Below the pieces are notes generated by a model, which saw nothing but the letters and a program-made list of their open reading frames with translations, made no database searches and was not told the origin of the DNA. This document shows, in pieces, positions 43,658-51,542 of a DNA stretch of 64,000 bases. The DNA comes from Brevibacterium sp. W7.2 (GTDB lineage Bacteria; Actinomycetota; Actinomycetes; Actinomycetales; Brevibacteriaceae), in assembly GCF_018137945.1 (NCBI RefSeq), contig NZ_CP073089.1:558001-622000 (forward strand). The letters are read 5' to 3'. The stretch's first letter is position 1. Every line of letters starts with the position of its first letter. A program made the translations under genes and the position numbers.

Positions 43658-45579
43658 CGTCCCGAACCATTCCGAGCGCCAGCGCCCTCAAGCGGACGCT
43701 GACGATCATCCGCCCCCACCTCGGCCGGCACAGGTGGCTCATCCTCGCCGGCCTCGCCGCGCTGCTCGCCGACGTCGTCTTCCGCATCCTCGAGCCGTGG
43801 CCGATCAAGATCGCCGTCGACGCCGTCACCGCCGCCCTCGGCGCTGACATCGCCCCGAGCCTCGGCATCGGCTCCGGGGTGGCGACGACGCTCGTGGCCG
43901 CGGCGATCGGTCTCGCCGTCATCGTCGCCGGCCGCGCGGTGACGAACTACGCCTCGACGATCTGCTTCGCCCTCGTCGGCGCGCGGGTCGCGACCCAGCT
44001 GCGCTCCCGGGTCTTCGACCATGTCCAGGCGCTGTCGCTGAAATACCACTCGAAGGCGTCGATCGGGGACACCTCGCAGCGCCTCGTCGGCGACATCGGC
44101 CGCCTCCAGGAGGTCGCCGTGACCGCGGGGCTGCCGCTCGTCGGCAACGTCATCACCCTCGCCGTCCTCCTCGTCGTCATGGTCGTCCTCGACCCGGTGC
44201 TCTCGGCCATCGTCCTCGCCACCGCCGTCGTCTACGGGCTGCTCTCCCGGGTCGCGACCCCGAAGATCACCACCGCCTCCCGGTCGACGCGCAAAGGCGA
44301 GGGCCACCTCGTCGGATCCGCCGCCGAGGCGCTCGGCGCCATCCGCGTCGTCCAGGCCTACGGACTCGAGGGGACGGTGGCCACCGAATTCGCCAACGGC
44401 AACGAACGCGCGCTCAAAGCCGGGGTGCGCGCCCGCCGGCTGGCCGCGGGTCTCGAACGCTCCACGGACGTCCTCGTCGGCGTCTCGCAGGCCCTCGTCC
44501 TCGCGTTCGGCAGCTACCAGGTGCTGCGCGGGGCGATGACCCCGGGCGACCTCGTCCTCTTCCTCCTCTACCTCAAGATCGCGATGAAGCCGCTGCGCGA
44601 CATGGCGAAGTACACGGGCCGCATCGCCCGGGCCACCGCCTCGGGGGAGCGCATCGCCGACCTCCTCGACGAACCCATCGAGATCGACGACCGCCCCGAT
44701 GCGGTGACGATGGGACCCGTCGCCGGCGATGTCGTCTTCGACGGCGTGACCTCCCGCGACGGACACGGCCGTCGCCTCTTCGACGACCTCAGCCTGCTCA
44801 TCCCCGCCGGGGAGAGGATCGGCATCCTCGGTGCCTCGGGAGCCGGCAAGTCGACGCTGACGAGCTACCTGCTCCGCCTCAGCCAGCCCGATGCCGGGCA
44901 CATCTACCTCGACGGATACGACACGCGCAACGTCACGCGTGCGTCCCTGCGCGGCAACGTCTCCGTCCTCCTCCAGGAGTCGGTGCTCTTCGCCGTCAGC
45001 GTGCGGGAGAACATCCGCTACGGTCGCCTCGACGCCACCGACGCCGAGGTGGAGGCGGCGGCCCGTGCCGCCCGCGCCGACGAGTTCATCCGGGAGCTGC
45101 CCGAAGGCTATGACACGGTGCTCGGCAACCGCGGGGACACGCTCTCCGGTGGGCAGCGGCAGCGCCTGGCGATCGCGCGCGCCCTCGTCCGGTCGGCCCC
45201 GGTCGTCGTCTTCGACGAGGCGAGCACGGGCCTCGACCCGGCGACCCGGGCGCAGGTGACGGAGGCGCTGTGGGATCTCACCGAGGGGCGCACCGGCATC
45301 GTCATCACCCACGACGCGGCGATGGTCCGCGGCCTCGACCGCGTGGTCTGGCTCGAGGACGGCCGCATCGTCGAGGACGGCTCACCGGCTGAGCTCGCGG
45401 CCGATCCCACGACGCGGGTGGCGGCATGGCTGCGCGATCAGGCGGAGGAAGCGAACCCGCAACAGAGCGCCGAGGCGGACGCCCCCGTCGCGTCGGGCAC
45501 CGTGACCGGGCACTTGCCGACCGCTCACCCCGCACCGCCGGAGCACCGTCCGGTCGTGGGAACCGGAGTCCGCCGATGA
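43654..45579 (+). CDS. ABC exporter, fused membrane and ATPase domains
   Basis: This 641-residue half-transporter of the lipid A/multidrug (MsbA-like) type has six membrane helices in about residues 1-330 and an ATPase domain with Walker A GASGAGKS (about 393-400), Q-loop VSVLLQESVLFAVSV, signature LSGGQRQRLAIARAL, Walker B VVVFDEASTGLDPAT and H-loop VITHDAAM. It probably acts as a homodimer exporting the glycosylated product of the neighbouring transferases (inference). Start and stop overlap neighbours by ATGA. A Pro/Ala-rich tail of about 40 residues follows the ATPase domain. Confidence 0.92.
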   Translation: MTSRTIPSASALKRTLTIIRPHLGRHRWLILAGLAALLADVVFRILEPWPIKIAVDAVTAALGADIAPSLGIGSGVATTLVAAAIGLAVIVAGRAVTNYASTICFALVGARVATQLRSRVFDHVQALSLKYHSKASIGDTSQRLVGDIGRLQEVAVTAGLPLVGNVITLAVLLVVMVVLDPVLSAIVLATAVVYGLLSRVATPKITTASRSTRKGEGHLVGSAAEALGAIRVVQAYGLEGTVATEFANGNERALKAGVRARRLAAGLERSTDVLVGVSQALVLAFGSYQVLRGAMTPGDLVLFLLYLKIAMKPLRDMAKYTGRIARATASGERIADLLDEPIEIDDRPDAVTMGPVAGDVVFDGVTSRDGHGRRLFDDLSLLIPAGERIGILGASGAGKSTLTSYLLRLSQPDAGHIYLDGYDTRNVTRASLRGNVSVLLQESVLFAVSVRENIRYGRLDATDAEVEAAARAARADEFIRELPEGYDTVLGNRGDTLSGGQRQRLAIARALVRSAPVVVFDEASTGLDPATRAQVTEALWDLTEGRTGIVITHDAAMVRGLDRVVWLEDGRIVEDGSPAELAADPTTRVAAWLRDQAEEANPQQSAEADAPVASGTVTGHLPTAHPAPPEHRPVVGTGVRR

Positions 45580-48266
45580 CCGCGGTCGACGCAGCCCTCG
45601 CTGCTGCCGCGACGCCGACGGCACGGGCCGGTTCGGCGGCCGCGTCCGTCGACGCATCCTCAGGCATGGGGATCCCCTTCCTCGATCACCTGCGTGAGGC
45701 GGCGGCGCTCAGTCGACTGCTCGGGTTCGCCGCCCGGCCCGTGCGGCTGCGCGTCAAGCCCGGTCGCAGCGCCATCGTCGCCTGGCGGCGGGACGACGTG
45801 CCCGGCCTGGCCGGATGGGGCTGGGCGACGGTGATGAGCGACCCCGACAAGCTGGCCAACCTGCGGCGGCGGGCGGATCGGCGCAGTCAGCCCCTGCACG
45901 TCCACGCCATCGTCACGGACCTTGGCGGGTTCGCAGGTCACGACGCTGCGTCGGCAGCTCACGACGCCGCGTCGGCGGTTGACGATGCCGCGCCGGGACG
46001 GGACCGGCCCGCGGAGGCACGCGAGTTCACCCTCCTCAGCGGGGGAGTGCTCGGGGATCCGAAGCTCGGAGCATCGCTCGCGCGGGTGCGCGGTGACCTC
46101 GACCTCGACGCGTGCACCGTCGTCGGCTACAACCCGGCCAGGCGCCTCCTCCTCGAACACGCCGGCGAATTCGTGCGGATCGGCACGGACCCCTACCAGC
46201 GGCTGCTCACCGCCGCCGAGGACTGGCAGCGGCGTGGGCTGCCCACCCTGCCCGTCACCCGCCTCGGCGCGGATGCCACGGCAGTGCGCTCGCCGTGGTG
46301 GGGCGATGGCGACCTCGCCGGGCACCCGGATGCGCAGATCGCCGAGGCGGTCGGCCGCACCATCGCCGCCCTCCACCGCCGCAGCGTCGCCGGCTCTCAC
46401 GACCGCACTGTCGCCATGGTCGACCGGCGCACTGTTGCCGATGTCGACCGTGCGGGGGCGCCGAATGCGGGTGCTCTCACCGTCGGCGATGCCTCTGCGA
46501 TGCTCGATGACACCGTGGGCACGCTGAGCCGGCTGCTTCCCGATGCCGAGGTCGCACGCGCGGGACGACTCGCACGCACCATCGCCGCAGAGCTGAGCTC
46601 GACCGACCGGAATGGGGCTCTCACGGAACTCTCCGACATCCACGGTGACCTCAGTCCGGACCAGATCCTCGTCGGCGGCGGGGACTTCCGGATCATCGAC
46701 CTCGATCGAGCCGGCGTCGGACCGATCGGCATGGACCTGGGTCGGTGGATCGCGGCGTGCCGCCTGCGCGGTGACGCCGCCGGGCGGAGGCTGGAGACCG
46801 GATTCCTCCGCGGATACGGTGCTGCTGCGCTGGGCCCCGTCCCTGGCACCGTGTCGCACGCCGCCCCTGACACCGGCACCGGGGAGGCGGCGTCGGAGGA
46901 GGAGGTGGTCGCAACCACAGCGCGTCCGCCACGGATCGCCGGAACCGACATCTGGGCAGCCTGGGCGCTGCTCCTCACTGCGGTCGAGCCCTGGCGCACC
47001 TGCCGTCCCGCCTGGCGCGAGCACACCGAACGGCACCTCGACCTCGCCGAGGAGGCGCTGGAGAAGCAGCCTCAGCCCACTGTCAGCACTCGGCCCGGCT
47101 CCGCACCGATCCCCGCGACCATCCGCATCGACGGGACCGAGGTCGACATCCGCCGGTCGTGGCCGGCGAAGAAGGGCCGCATCGCGTTCGAAGCGACGAC
47201 AGCCGACGGCATCCGCGCTGGGTTCCTCGACCCGACGCCCCGGGGCACCCCGCACGTCGGCACTCGAGCGACACCGCATGCCGGCACCGGAGAGACACCG
47301 CTCGGCGACAACCGTGAACCATCGCACTCCGGTTCCCGCGAACCCTCACCCGTCGGCACCCGACCGACAGCACCGCCCACCGCGGCAGTGACACTGCTGC
47401 CGGCCGGCACTGACCCGGATCTCCCCGGCCTCGCGCGGCTCCTGGACGGCCCGACCGCCCGCGGCAACCGGCTCGTCTCCCACCGGCCGGGACGTCGAGC
47501 CGTCGTCGCTCTCGCCAACGGCACCTTCGCGAAATGCGTGCGCCGCGGGAAGGCCGGGGCGATCCTCGCCGGGCAGGACAGGGCCCTCGCCTTCGCCGCC
47601 GGGTTCACCCTGCCGCGGGTGCTCGATGCCGACGATGCGACCGTCCTCCTCTCTCGGGTCCCCGGGGTCGAACTCCACGACCCGAGGGCACTCGGCGCGC
47701 ACTGGGAGCGGGCCTGGACGGACTGCCTCGGCGCATGGGACCGCGCGGACGCACAGGCGCTTCCGGACTCGATGCCCACTCACACGGCCGACGATGAGGC
47801 CGGTGTCCTCGAGGACTGGCGGGACCGGTCCGACGGTCTGCTCGGCGGACTCGCCGAGCGCTTCGATGCGCTCCTCGCCGAGGTGACCATGCAGCTGCGC
47901 GCTTCCGCTCGCCCGCTGCGGTGGGGGCCGGTGCACCGCGATCTTCACGACAAGCAGCTGATGTGGGATGAGGCTGCCGGTCCTGGTCTCCTCGACGTCG
48001 ATACGGCCTGCCGTGGTGAGCGCGAACTCGATCTCGGCAACCTGTCCGCCCATGCGACATGGCGGCGCGCGCAGGGGATCTGGTCGCCCGCCGAGGCGGC
48101 GGCCGTCACCCGTGCGATAGCCGGGGTCACCTCGGCAGGAGGGTACGACCGGTCACGACTTCGGCTCTACGAACGCGCGAGCCTCCTCAGGCTGGTCTGC
48201 GTCTACGCGTTCCGCCCGCGATGGGCCGCACGGACCGGAGCGCTGCTCGACGCGGCCGCGGAGTGA
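45576..48266 (+). CDS. Tandem aminoglycoside-phosphotransferase-like (APH) kinase protein
   Basis: This 896-residue protein has two APH/choline-kinase-like domains. The first has the Brenner motif IHGDLSPDQIL (His356, catalytic Asp358) and metal-binding IIDLDRAG. The second has VHRDLHDKQLMWD (His787, Asp789) and LLDVDTACRGERELD. Both carry Gln where most APH kinases have Asn, as in maltokinases. The domains are separated by a repeat-like Thr/Pro/Gly/His linker (about residues 550-600). By position, it may phosphorylate a sugar precursor or the glycan made by the three upstream transferases. It closes the operon and lies next to a convergent reductase gene. Confidence 0.8.
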   Translation: MTAVDAALAAAATPTARAGSAAASVDASSGMGIPFLDHLREAAALSRLLGFAARPVRLRVKPGRSAIVAWRRDDVPGLAGWGWATVMSDPDKLANLRRRADRRSQPLHVHAIVTDLGGFAGHDAASAAHDAASAVDDAAPGRDRPAEAREFTLLSGGVLGDPKLGASLARVRGDLDLDACTVVGYNPARRLLLEHAGEFVRIGTDPYQRLLTAAEDWQRRGLPTLPVTRLGADATAVRSPWWGDGDLAGHPDAQIAEAVGRTIAALHRRSVAGSHDRTVAMVDRRTVADVDRAGAPNAGALTVGDASAMLDDTVGTLSRLLPDAEVARAGRLARTIAAELSSTDRNGALTELSDIHGDLSPDQILVGGGDFRIIDLDRAGVGPIGMDLGRWIAACRLRGDAAGRRLETGFLRGYGAAALGPVPGTVSHAAPDTGTGEAASEEEVVATTARPPRIAGTDIWAAWALLLTAVEPWRTCRPAWREHTERHLDLAEEALEKQPQPTVSTRPGSAPIPATIRIDGTEVDIRRSWPAKKGRIAFEATTADGIRAGFLDPTPRGTPHVGTRATPHAGTGETPLGDNREPSHSGSREPSPVGTRPTAPPTAAVTLLPAGTDPDLPGLARLLDGPTARGNRLVSHRPGRRAVVALANGTFAKCVRRGKAGAILAGQDRALAFAAGFTLPRVLDADDATVLLSRVPGVELHDPRALGAHWERAWTDCLGAWDRADAQALPDSMPTHTADDEAGVLEDWRDRSDGLLGGLAERFDALLAEVTMQLRASARPLRWGPVHRDLHDKQLMWDEAAGPGLLDVDTACRGERELDLGNLSAHATWRRAQGIWSPAEAAAVTRAIAGVTSAGGYDRSRLRLYERASLLRLVCVYAFRPRWAARTGALLDAAAE

Positions 48267-48303
48267 GGCCGCCGACCCGGCGCAGCGGCCGGGCACGGGA
48301 ACG

Positions 48304-49344
48304 TCAGTCCTGCGTGCTGCGGCGGGCATCGCCCCAGATGTCGACGCCCGAGTCGATGGCGAAGGAGTCGATCGCGGCGAGCTCGTCATCGGTGAAGGGG
48401 CCCGCGCTCAGGGCGGCGACATTGTTCTCGAGCTGATCGACGCGGCTGGCGCCGATGACGAGCGAGGAGACGCGCGGATCACGCAGCGCCCACGACAGGG
48501 CCATCTGCGCGAGAGACTGACCGCGCGCCTCGGCGATGTCGGCCAGTCCGCGGATCCGGTCGAGGTTGTCCGCGGAGAGGAATCCGTCCTTGAATGACGG
48601 GGTCTCCTTCCCGGCGCGCGAATCCACGGGCACCCCGTCGAGGTACTTGCCGGTGAGCAGGCCCTGGGCGAGCGGGGAGAAGGCGATGACGCCGAGGCCC
48701 TCCTCGGCGGTGGTGTCGAGGAGGTGGTCGTCCTCGATCCAGCGGTTGAGCATCGAGTACGAGGGCTGATGGATGAGCAGCGGCGTGCCGAGATCGCGGG
48801 CGATCTGCGCCGCCCGCGCCGTGTCGGCGGCCGAGTAGGAGGAGATGCCCGCGTAGAGGGCGCGACCCGAGCGCACCGCGGTGTCGAGCGCGCCGATCGT
48901 CTCCTCGAGCGGGGTCGTGGCATCGGGGCGGTGCGAGTAGAAGATGTCGACGTAGTCGAGGCCGAGGCGACCCAGCGACGCGTCGAGGCTCGAGAGCAGG
49001 TACTTGCGGCTGCCGCCCGGCCCGCCGTAGGGGCCCGGGTGCATGACCCAGCCGGCCTTCGTCGAGATGATGAGCTCATCGCGGTAGCGACCGAGGTCCT
49101 CACGCAGCTGACGACCGAAGTTGATCTCGGCCGACCCGGGCGGCGGTCCGTAGTTGTTCGCGAGGTCGAAGTGCGTGATGCCGAGGTCGAAGGCCCGGCG
49201 GACCAGTGCGCGCTGCTCGTTGAACGCGACGTCGTCGCCGAAGTTGTGCCACATCCCCAGCGACAGGGCCGGCAGCACGAGTCCGGAGCTCCCGACTCGG
49301 CGATAGGTCATCGACTCGTAGCGGTCATCGGCAGCGGTGTACAC
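48304..49344 (-). CDS. Aldo/keto reductase, YghZ/KvBeta-like
   Basis: This 346-residue NADPH-dependent reductase has the catalytic tetrad Asp60, Tyr65 (FDLANNYGPPPGSAE), Lys96 (IISTKAGW) and His138 (FYSHRPD). MTYRRVGSSGLVLPALSLG and the GPPPGSAE insertion match the L-glyceraldehyde-3-phosphate reductase (YghZ, AKR14) subfamily. Start GTG at 49344 has GGGAG 7 nt upstream. It is probably a detoxifying aldehyde reductase and is convergent with the kinase gene. Confidence 0.9.
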   Translation of the reverse strand: MYTAADDRYESMTYRRVGSSGLVLPALSLGMWHNFGDDVAFNEQRALVRRAFDLGITHFDLANNYGPPPGSAEINFGRQLREDLGRYRDELIISTKAGWVMHPGPYGGPGGSRKYLLSSLDASLGRLGLDYVDIFYSHRPDATTPLEETIGALDTAVRSGRALYAGISSYSAADTARAAQIARDLGTPLLIHQPSYSMLNRWIEDDHLLDTTAEEGLGVIAFSPLAQGLLTGKYLDGVPVDSRAGKETPSFKDGFLSADNLDRIRGLADIAEARGQSLAQMALSWALRDPRVSSLVIGASRVDQLENNVAALSAGPFTDDELAAIDSFAIDSGVDIWGDARRSTQD

Positions 49345-49391
49345 GGATCGTCTCCCGGGAGTTGGTGACAGGCGGTCGCGTTCAGCTTAGG

Positions 49392-49718
49392 TCACGAGGA
49401 TTGTCCGTTGCGATCGGCGGAGATGTCCGCACCTGCGGCGATGTCGCTGAACGTCGCCGCCAGCTGAAGATCCCGCTCCGTCACCGCGCCGGTGTCGTGG
49501 CTGGTGAGCACCACCTCGACGACGGGGTAGGTGAGAGTGATGTCGGGATGGTGGTTGGCCTCCTCGGCAGCGGCGCCGAGGCGGTTGACGAGATCGAGTC
49601 CGGTCGCGAAGTCCCCGGTGAGGTACTTCGCGGTGATGCTGTCCGAGCCGCCCTTCCAATCGCTCAGCCCCGCCTCGGCGAGCTTGTCCTGCAGTTCCTG
49701 TCCTCTGTATTCAGCCAT
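49392..49718 (-). CDS. phhB: Pterin-4a-carbinolamine dehydratase
   Basis: This 108-residue protein contains the PCD signature EEANHHPDITLTYPVVEVVL and TSHDTGAVTERD, with the three active-site His positions (HH and SH) in place. It recycles tetrahydropterin or acts as the DCoH-like dimer. No aromatic hydroxylase gene is nearby, so its partner is unknown. TAGCAT (minus strand, 49730-49725) ends 6 nt before the ATG, indicating a leaderless message. Confidence 0.92.
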   Translation of the reverse strand: MAEYRGQELQDKLAEAGLSDWKGGSDSITAKYLTGDFATGLDLVNRLGAAAEEANHHPDITLTYPVVEVVLTSHDTGAVTERDLQLAATFSDIAAGADISADRNGQSS

Positions 49719-49757
49719 GGCACCATGCTAGAAAGACATCGCCGGGACGGAAACCCC

Positions 49758-50303
49758 TCAGGCGGAATTCCCTGCGCCCTTCGCGCGGTGGCGGCGGACG
49801 GCGTCGCGGTTGGCGCAGCGGACCGAGCAGTAGCGCTGGCGGCCGTTGCGGGTGATGTCGACGACGACGTTGTCGCACGGGTCGCCAGGGCTCAGGCCGG
49901 CCGCGCAGCGACCCAGCCGGTGCATGCCGCGGGTCGTCAGGTGCAGCGCCGTGCCGACGCAGATGACGGCGCGCAGGACATGGGCCAGCGACTGGTTCGA
50001 ATCCCGGTAGTGGAGGTGCCAGCCCTCATCGTCGTGGTCGACGAGACGCGGGTAGGCCGCGGCATTCGCCATGATCGCGTTGAGGATCTCCGCCCGGCGC
50101 TGAGGGTCGGCGGCGTCGACGACCGTCAGCCACTCATCGATGACGGCGCGCGTGTCGCCGAGGTCGGTCGGCGTCGGGTCGAAGCCCATCGTCATCCCGA
50201 ACTCCCGGGTGCGCGTCTCGATCCCATCGCGATCACTCGGCCAGTCGTCGGCGAGTGACGCCGCCAGCAGCACCGCGTATTCGCCGTAAGGGTTGAGTTG
50301 CAT
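49758..50303 (-). CDS. CGNR zinc-finger (ABATE-domain) transcriptional regulator
   Basis: This 181-residue protein has an N-terminal ABATE-like domain starting MQLNPYGEYAVLLAASLADD and a C-terminal CGNR finger: CAAGLSPGDPCDNVVVDITR, then YCSVRCANRDAVRRHR. The four cysteines and the CxNR ending fit the family, which regulates stress or antibiotic-linked genes in actinobacteria. TGTAAT lies 6 nt before the ATG at 50303. Only 26 bp separate it from a divergent small gene, so its promoter must extend into that gene. Confidence 0.9.
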   Translation of the reverse strand: MQLNPYGEYAVLLAASLADDWPSDRDGIETRTREFGMTMGFDPTPTDLGDTRAVIDEWLTVVDAADPQRRAEILNAIMANAAAYPRLVDHDDEGWHLHYRDSNQSLAHVLRAVICVGTALHLTTRGMHRLGRCAAGLSPGDPCDNVVVDITRNGRQRYCSVRCANRDAVRRHRAKGAGNSA

Positions 50304-50329
50304 AAGACCATTACACCAGGGTGGACAGC

Positions 50330-50566
50330 ATGGACACCAGAGCAGGACGTGAGACCCGCGCGACTCGTGACAACGGCGCCGCCGTCGGGGGTTATGCCTC
50401 CGCCGGCGACTGCGAGCACGGCTGGCAGACCGAGTCGCAGCACCGCGTCTCGACCGGGCTGATCGTCTACGTCCGCTGCGCGCGCTGCGGGGCGCGTCGC
50501 GTCGACCGCCTCGGGGCCGGTGCGCTGGTGCCGAGCGGGCTGAGCCGGGTCGTCGCGCCGAGGTGA
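50330..50566 (+). CDS. Small putative zinc-ribbon protein
   Basis: This protein (78 residues from ATG 50330) has a CxH-then-CxxC pattern: DCEHGWQTESQHRVSTG, then YVRCARCGARRVDRL, consistent with a single zinc ribbon. GGGTGG with a 5-nt spacer supports this start; a GTG at 50321 would add three residues. It is divergent from the CGNR regulator. Function is unknown; small proteins of this type in actinobacteria are usually unassigned. Confidence 0.6.
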   Translation: MDTRAGRETRATRDNGAAVGGYASAGDCEHGWQTESQHRVSTGLIVYVRCARCGARRVDRLGAGALVPSGLSRVVAPR

Positions 50567-50582
50567 GGCGCGCCTGCTGGGG

Positions 50583-50722
50583 TGACACGCGCCGGGCTGC
50601 TCGCCGAAAGTCGATTCGGCCACGACTAGTCACCGTGCAGAAACACTTTTCGCCGCCATCCGGTCTGCGTGTCGAACTTTTCGCAAGCATTCGTGCTTTT
50701 CGCCGGCAGTGCGTCAGCGGCG
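50583..50722. repeat. Diverged dispersed copy of the 11.9-12.5 kb repeat element
   Basis: The block order of the array recurs: GACACGC, then CGCCGAAAGTCGATTCGGCC followed by ACGACTAGT (array: CGGCGAAAAGTAGTTTCGCC followed by GGCGACTAGT), then ACTTTTCGCCGCC, a diverged middle and GTGCTTTTCGCCGGC. Similarity is partial but ordered. It fills most of the 238-bp gap before the GntR gene. Confidence 0.6.
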
Positions 50723-50757
50723 TCACACCCCGTCGCGCCCCGCCGCGCCCCCAAAGT

Positions 50758-50770
50758 AGACCAGTGGTCT
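50758..50770. promoter_or_regulatory. Palindromic operator upstream of the MurNAc operon
   Basis: AGACCAGTGGTCT is a perfect palindrome (AGACCA, G, TGGTCT) 34 bp before the GTG at 50805. The half-sites equal those of DasR-type dre sites but in the opposite order. The downstream GntR/UTRA protein is the probable ligand (autoregulation, inferred). TTGATT follows directly and may belong to the promoter. Confidence 0.55.
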
Positions 50771-50804
50771 TGATTTCGCGTGTGAGCTGTGACTCAATGG
50801 GGGA

Positions 50805-51542
50805 GTGACGAAATTCCACTCGATTCGGGATCAGCTCCTCGATCGCCTCGACGGCATGGCCGCCGGAGAGCAGTTCCCGCCCGAGCGCCAGCTCGCGCAG
50901 CAGCTCGGCATCTCCCGGATGACCCTGCGCCGGGCCCTCGACGACCTCGTCGCGAAGGGTGTCGTCCGCCGGCGGCATGGGGCCGGGGTCTTCGCCCTCG
51001 GCCCGAAGTTCGACCAGCCGCTGGCCGCGAGCTCGTTCACCGAGGACATGCTCGCCCGCGGACTGCATCCCGGCTCCCGGGTGCTCTCCTTCGACCGCGG
51101 GGAGGCCGGGGCGCACATCGGACGCAAGCTCCACCTCGGCGAGGGGGACGAGGTGCTGACGATCCTCCGCCTGCGCCTCGCCGACGATGAACCGATCGCC
51201 CTCGAGGAGCTCCACATCCCCGCCGCGCGCGTGCCCGGACTCGTCGCCGCCGACCTCGTCGACGCCTCGTTCTACGAACTCCTCCACACCCGCTTCGGCA
51301 TCGACCTCGCCCACAGCGTGCAGACGATCGAACCGACGCTCCTCGACGAGGAGGAAGCGGACCACCTCGGCGCCCCGCTCCAGGCCCCGGCCCTGCTCTT
51401 CGAGCGCACCTCGCGCAGCGCCGACGAGGTGCCCTTCGAATTCGTCCGCTCGGTCTATCGCGGCGACCGCTACAAGGTCCGCACCGAACTCACCGTGCCC
51501 GTCCGCCCCGAGGGCAGCGCCGCCGAGGGGCCGCGACCATGA
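50805..51542 (+). CDS. GntR/UTRA regulator of cell-wall amino-sugar salvage
   Basis: This 245-residue HutC-type regulator has an N-terminal winged helix (QFPPERQLAQQLGISRMTLR, then ALDDLVAKGVVRRRHGAG) and a UTRA domain (about 80-240) with the ligand-loop FTEDMLARGLHPGSRVLS, characteristic of NagR/DasR-like sugar-phosphate sensors. It begins at a GTG just after a GGGGGA tract. Its stop overlaps anmK (ATGA). An amino-sugar phosphate is the likely effector, by family analogy. Confidence 0.9.
   Translation: MTKFHSIRDQLLDRLDGMAAGEQFPPERQLAQQLGISRMTLRRALDDLVAKGVVRRRHGAGVFALGPKFDQPLAASSFTEDMLARGLHPGSRVLSFDRGEAGAHIGRKLHLGEGDEVLTILRLRLADDEPIALEELHIPAARVPGLVAADLVDASFYELLHTRFGIDLAHSVQTIEPTLLDEEEADHLGAPLQAPALLFERTSRSADEVPFEFVRSVYRGDRYKVRTELTVPVRPEGSAAEGPRP

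Noticed and set aside
50758-50770. Canonical DasR dre site
   Set aside because: The dre order is TGGTCT-AGACCA; here the half-sites are reversed around a central G, so it is reported only as a palindrome.
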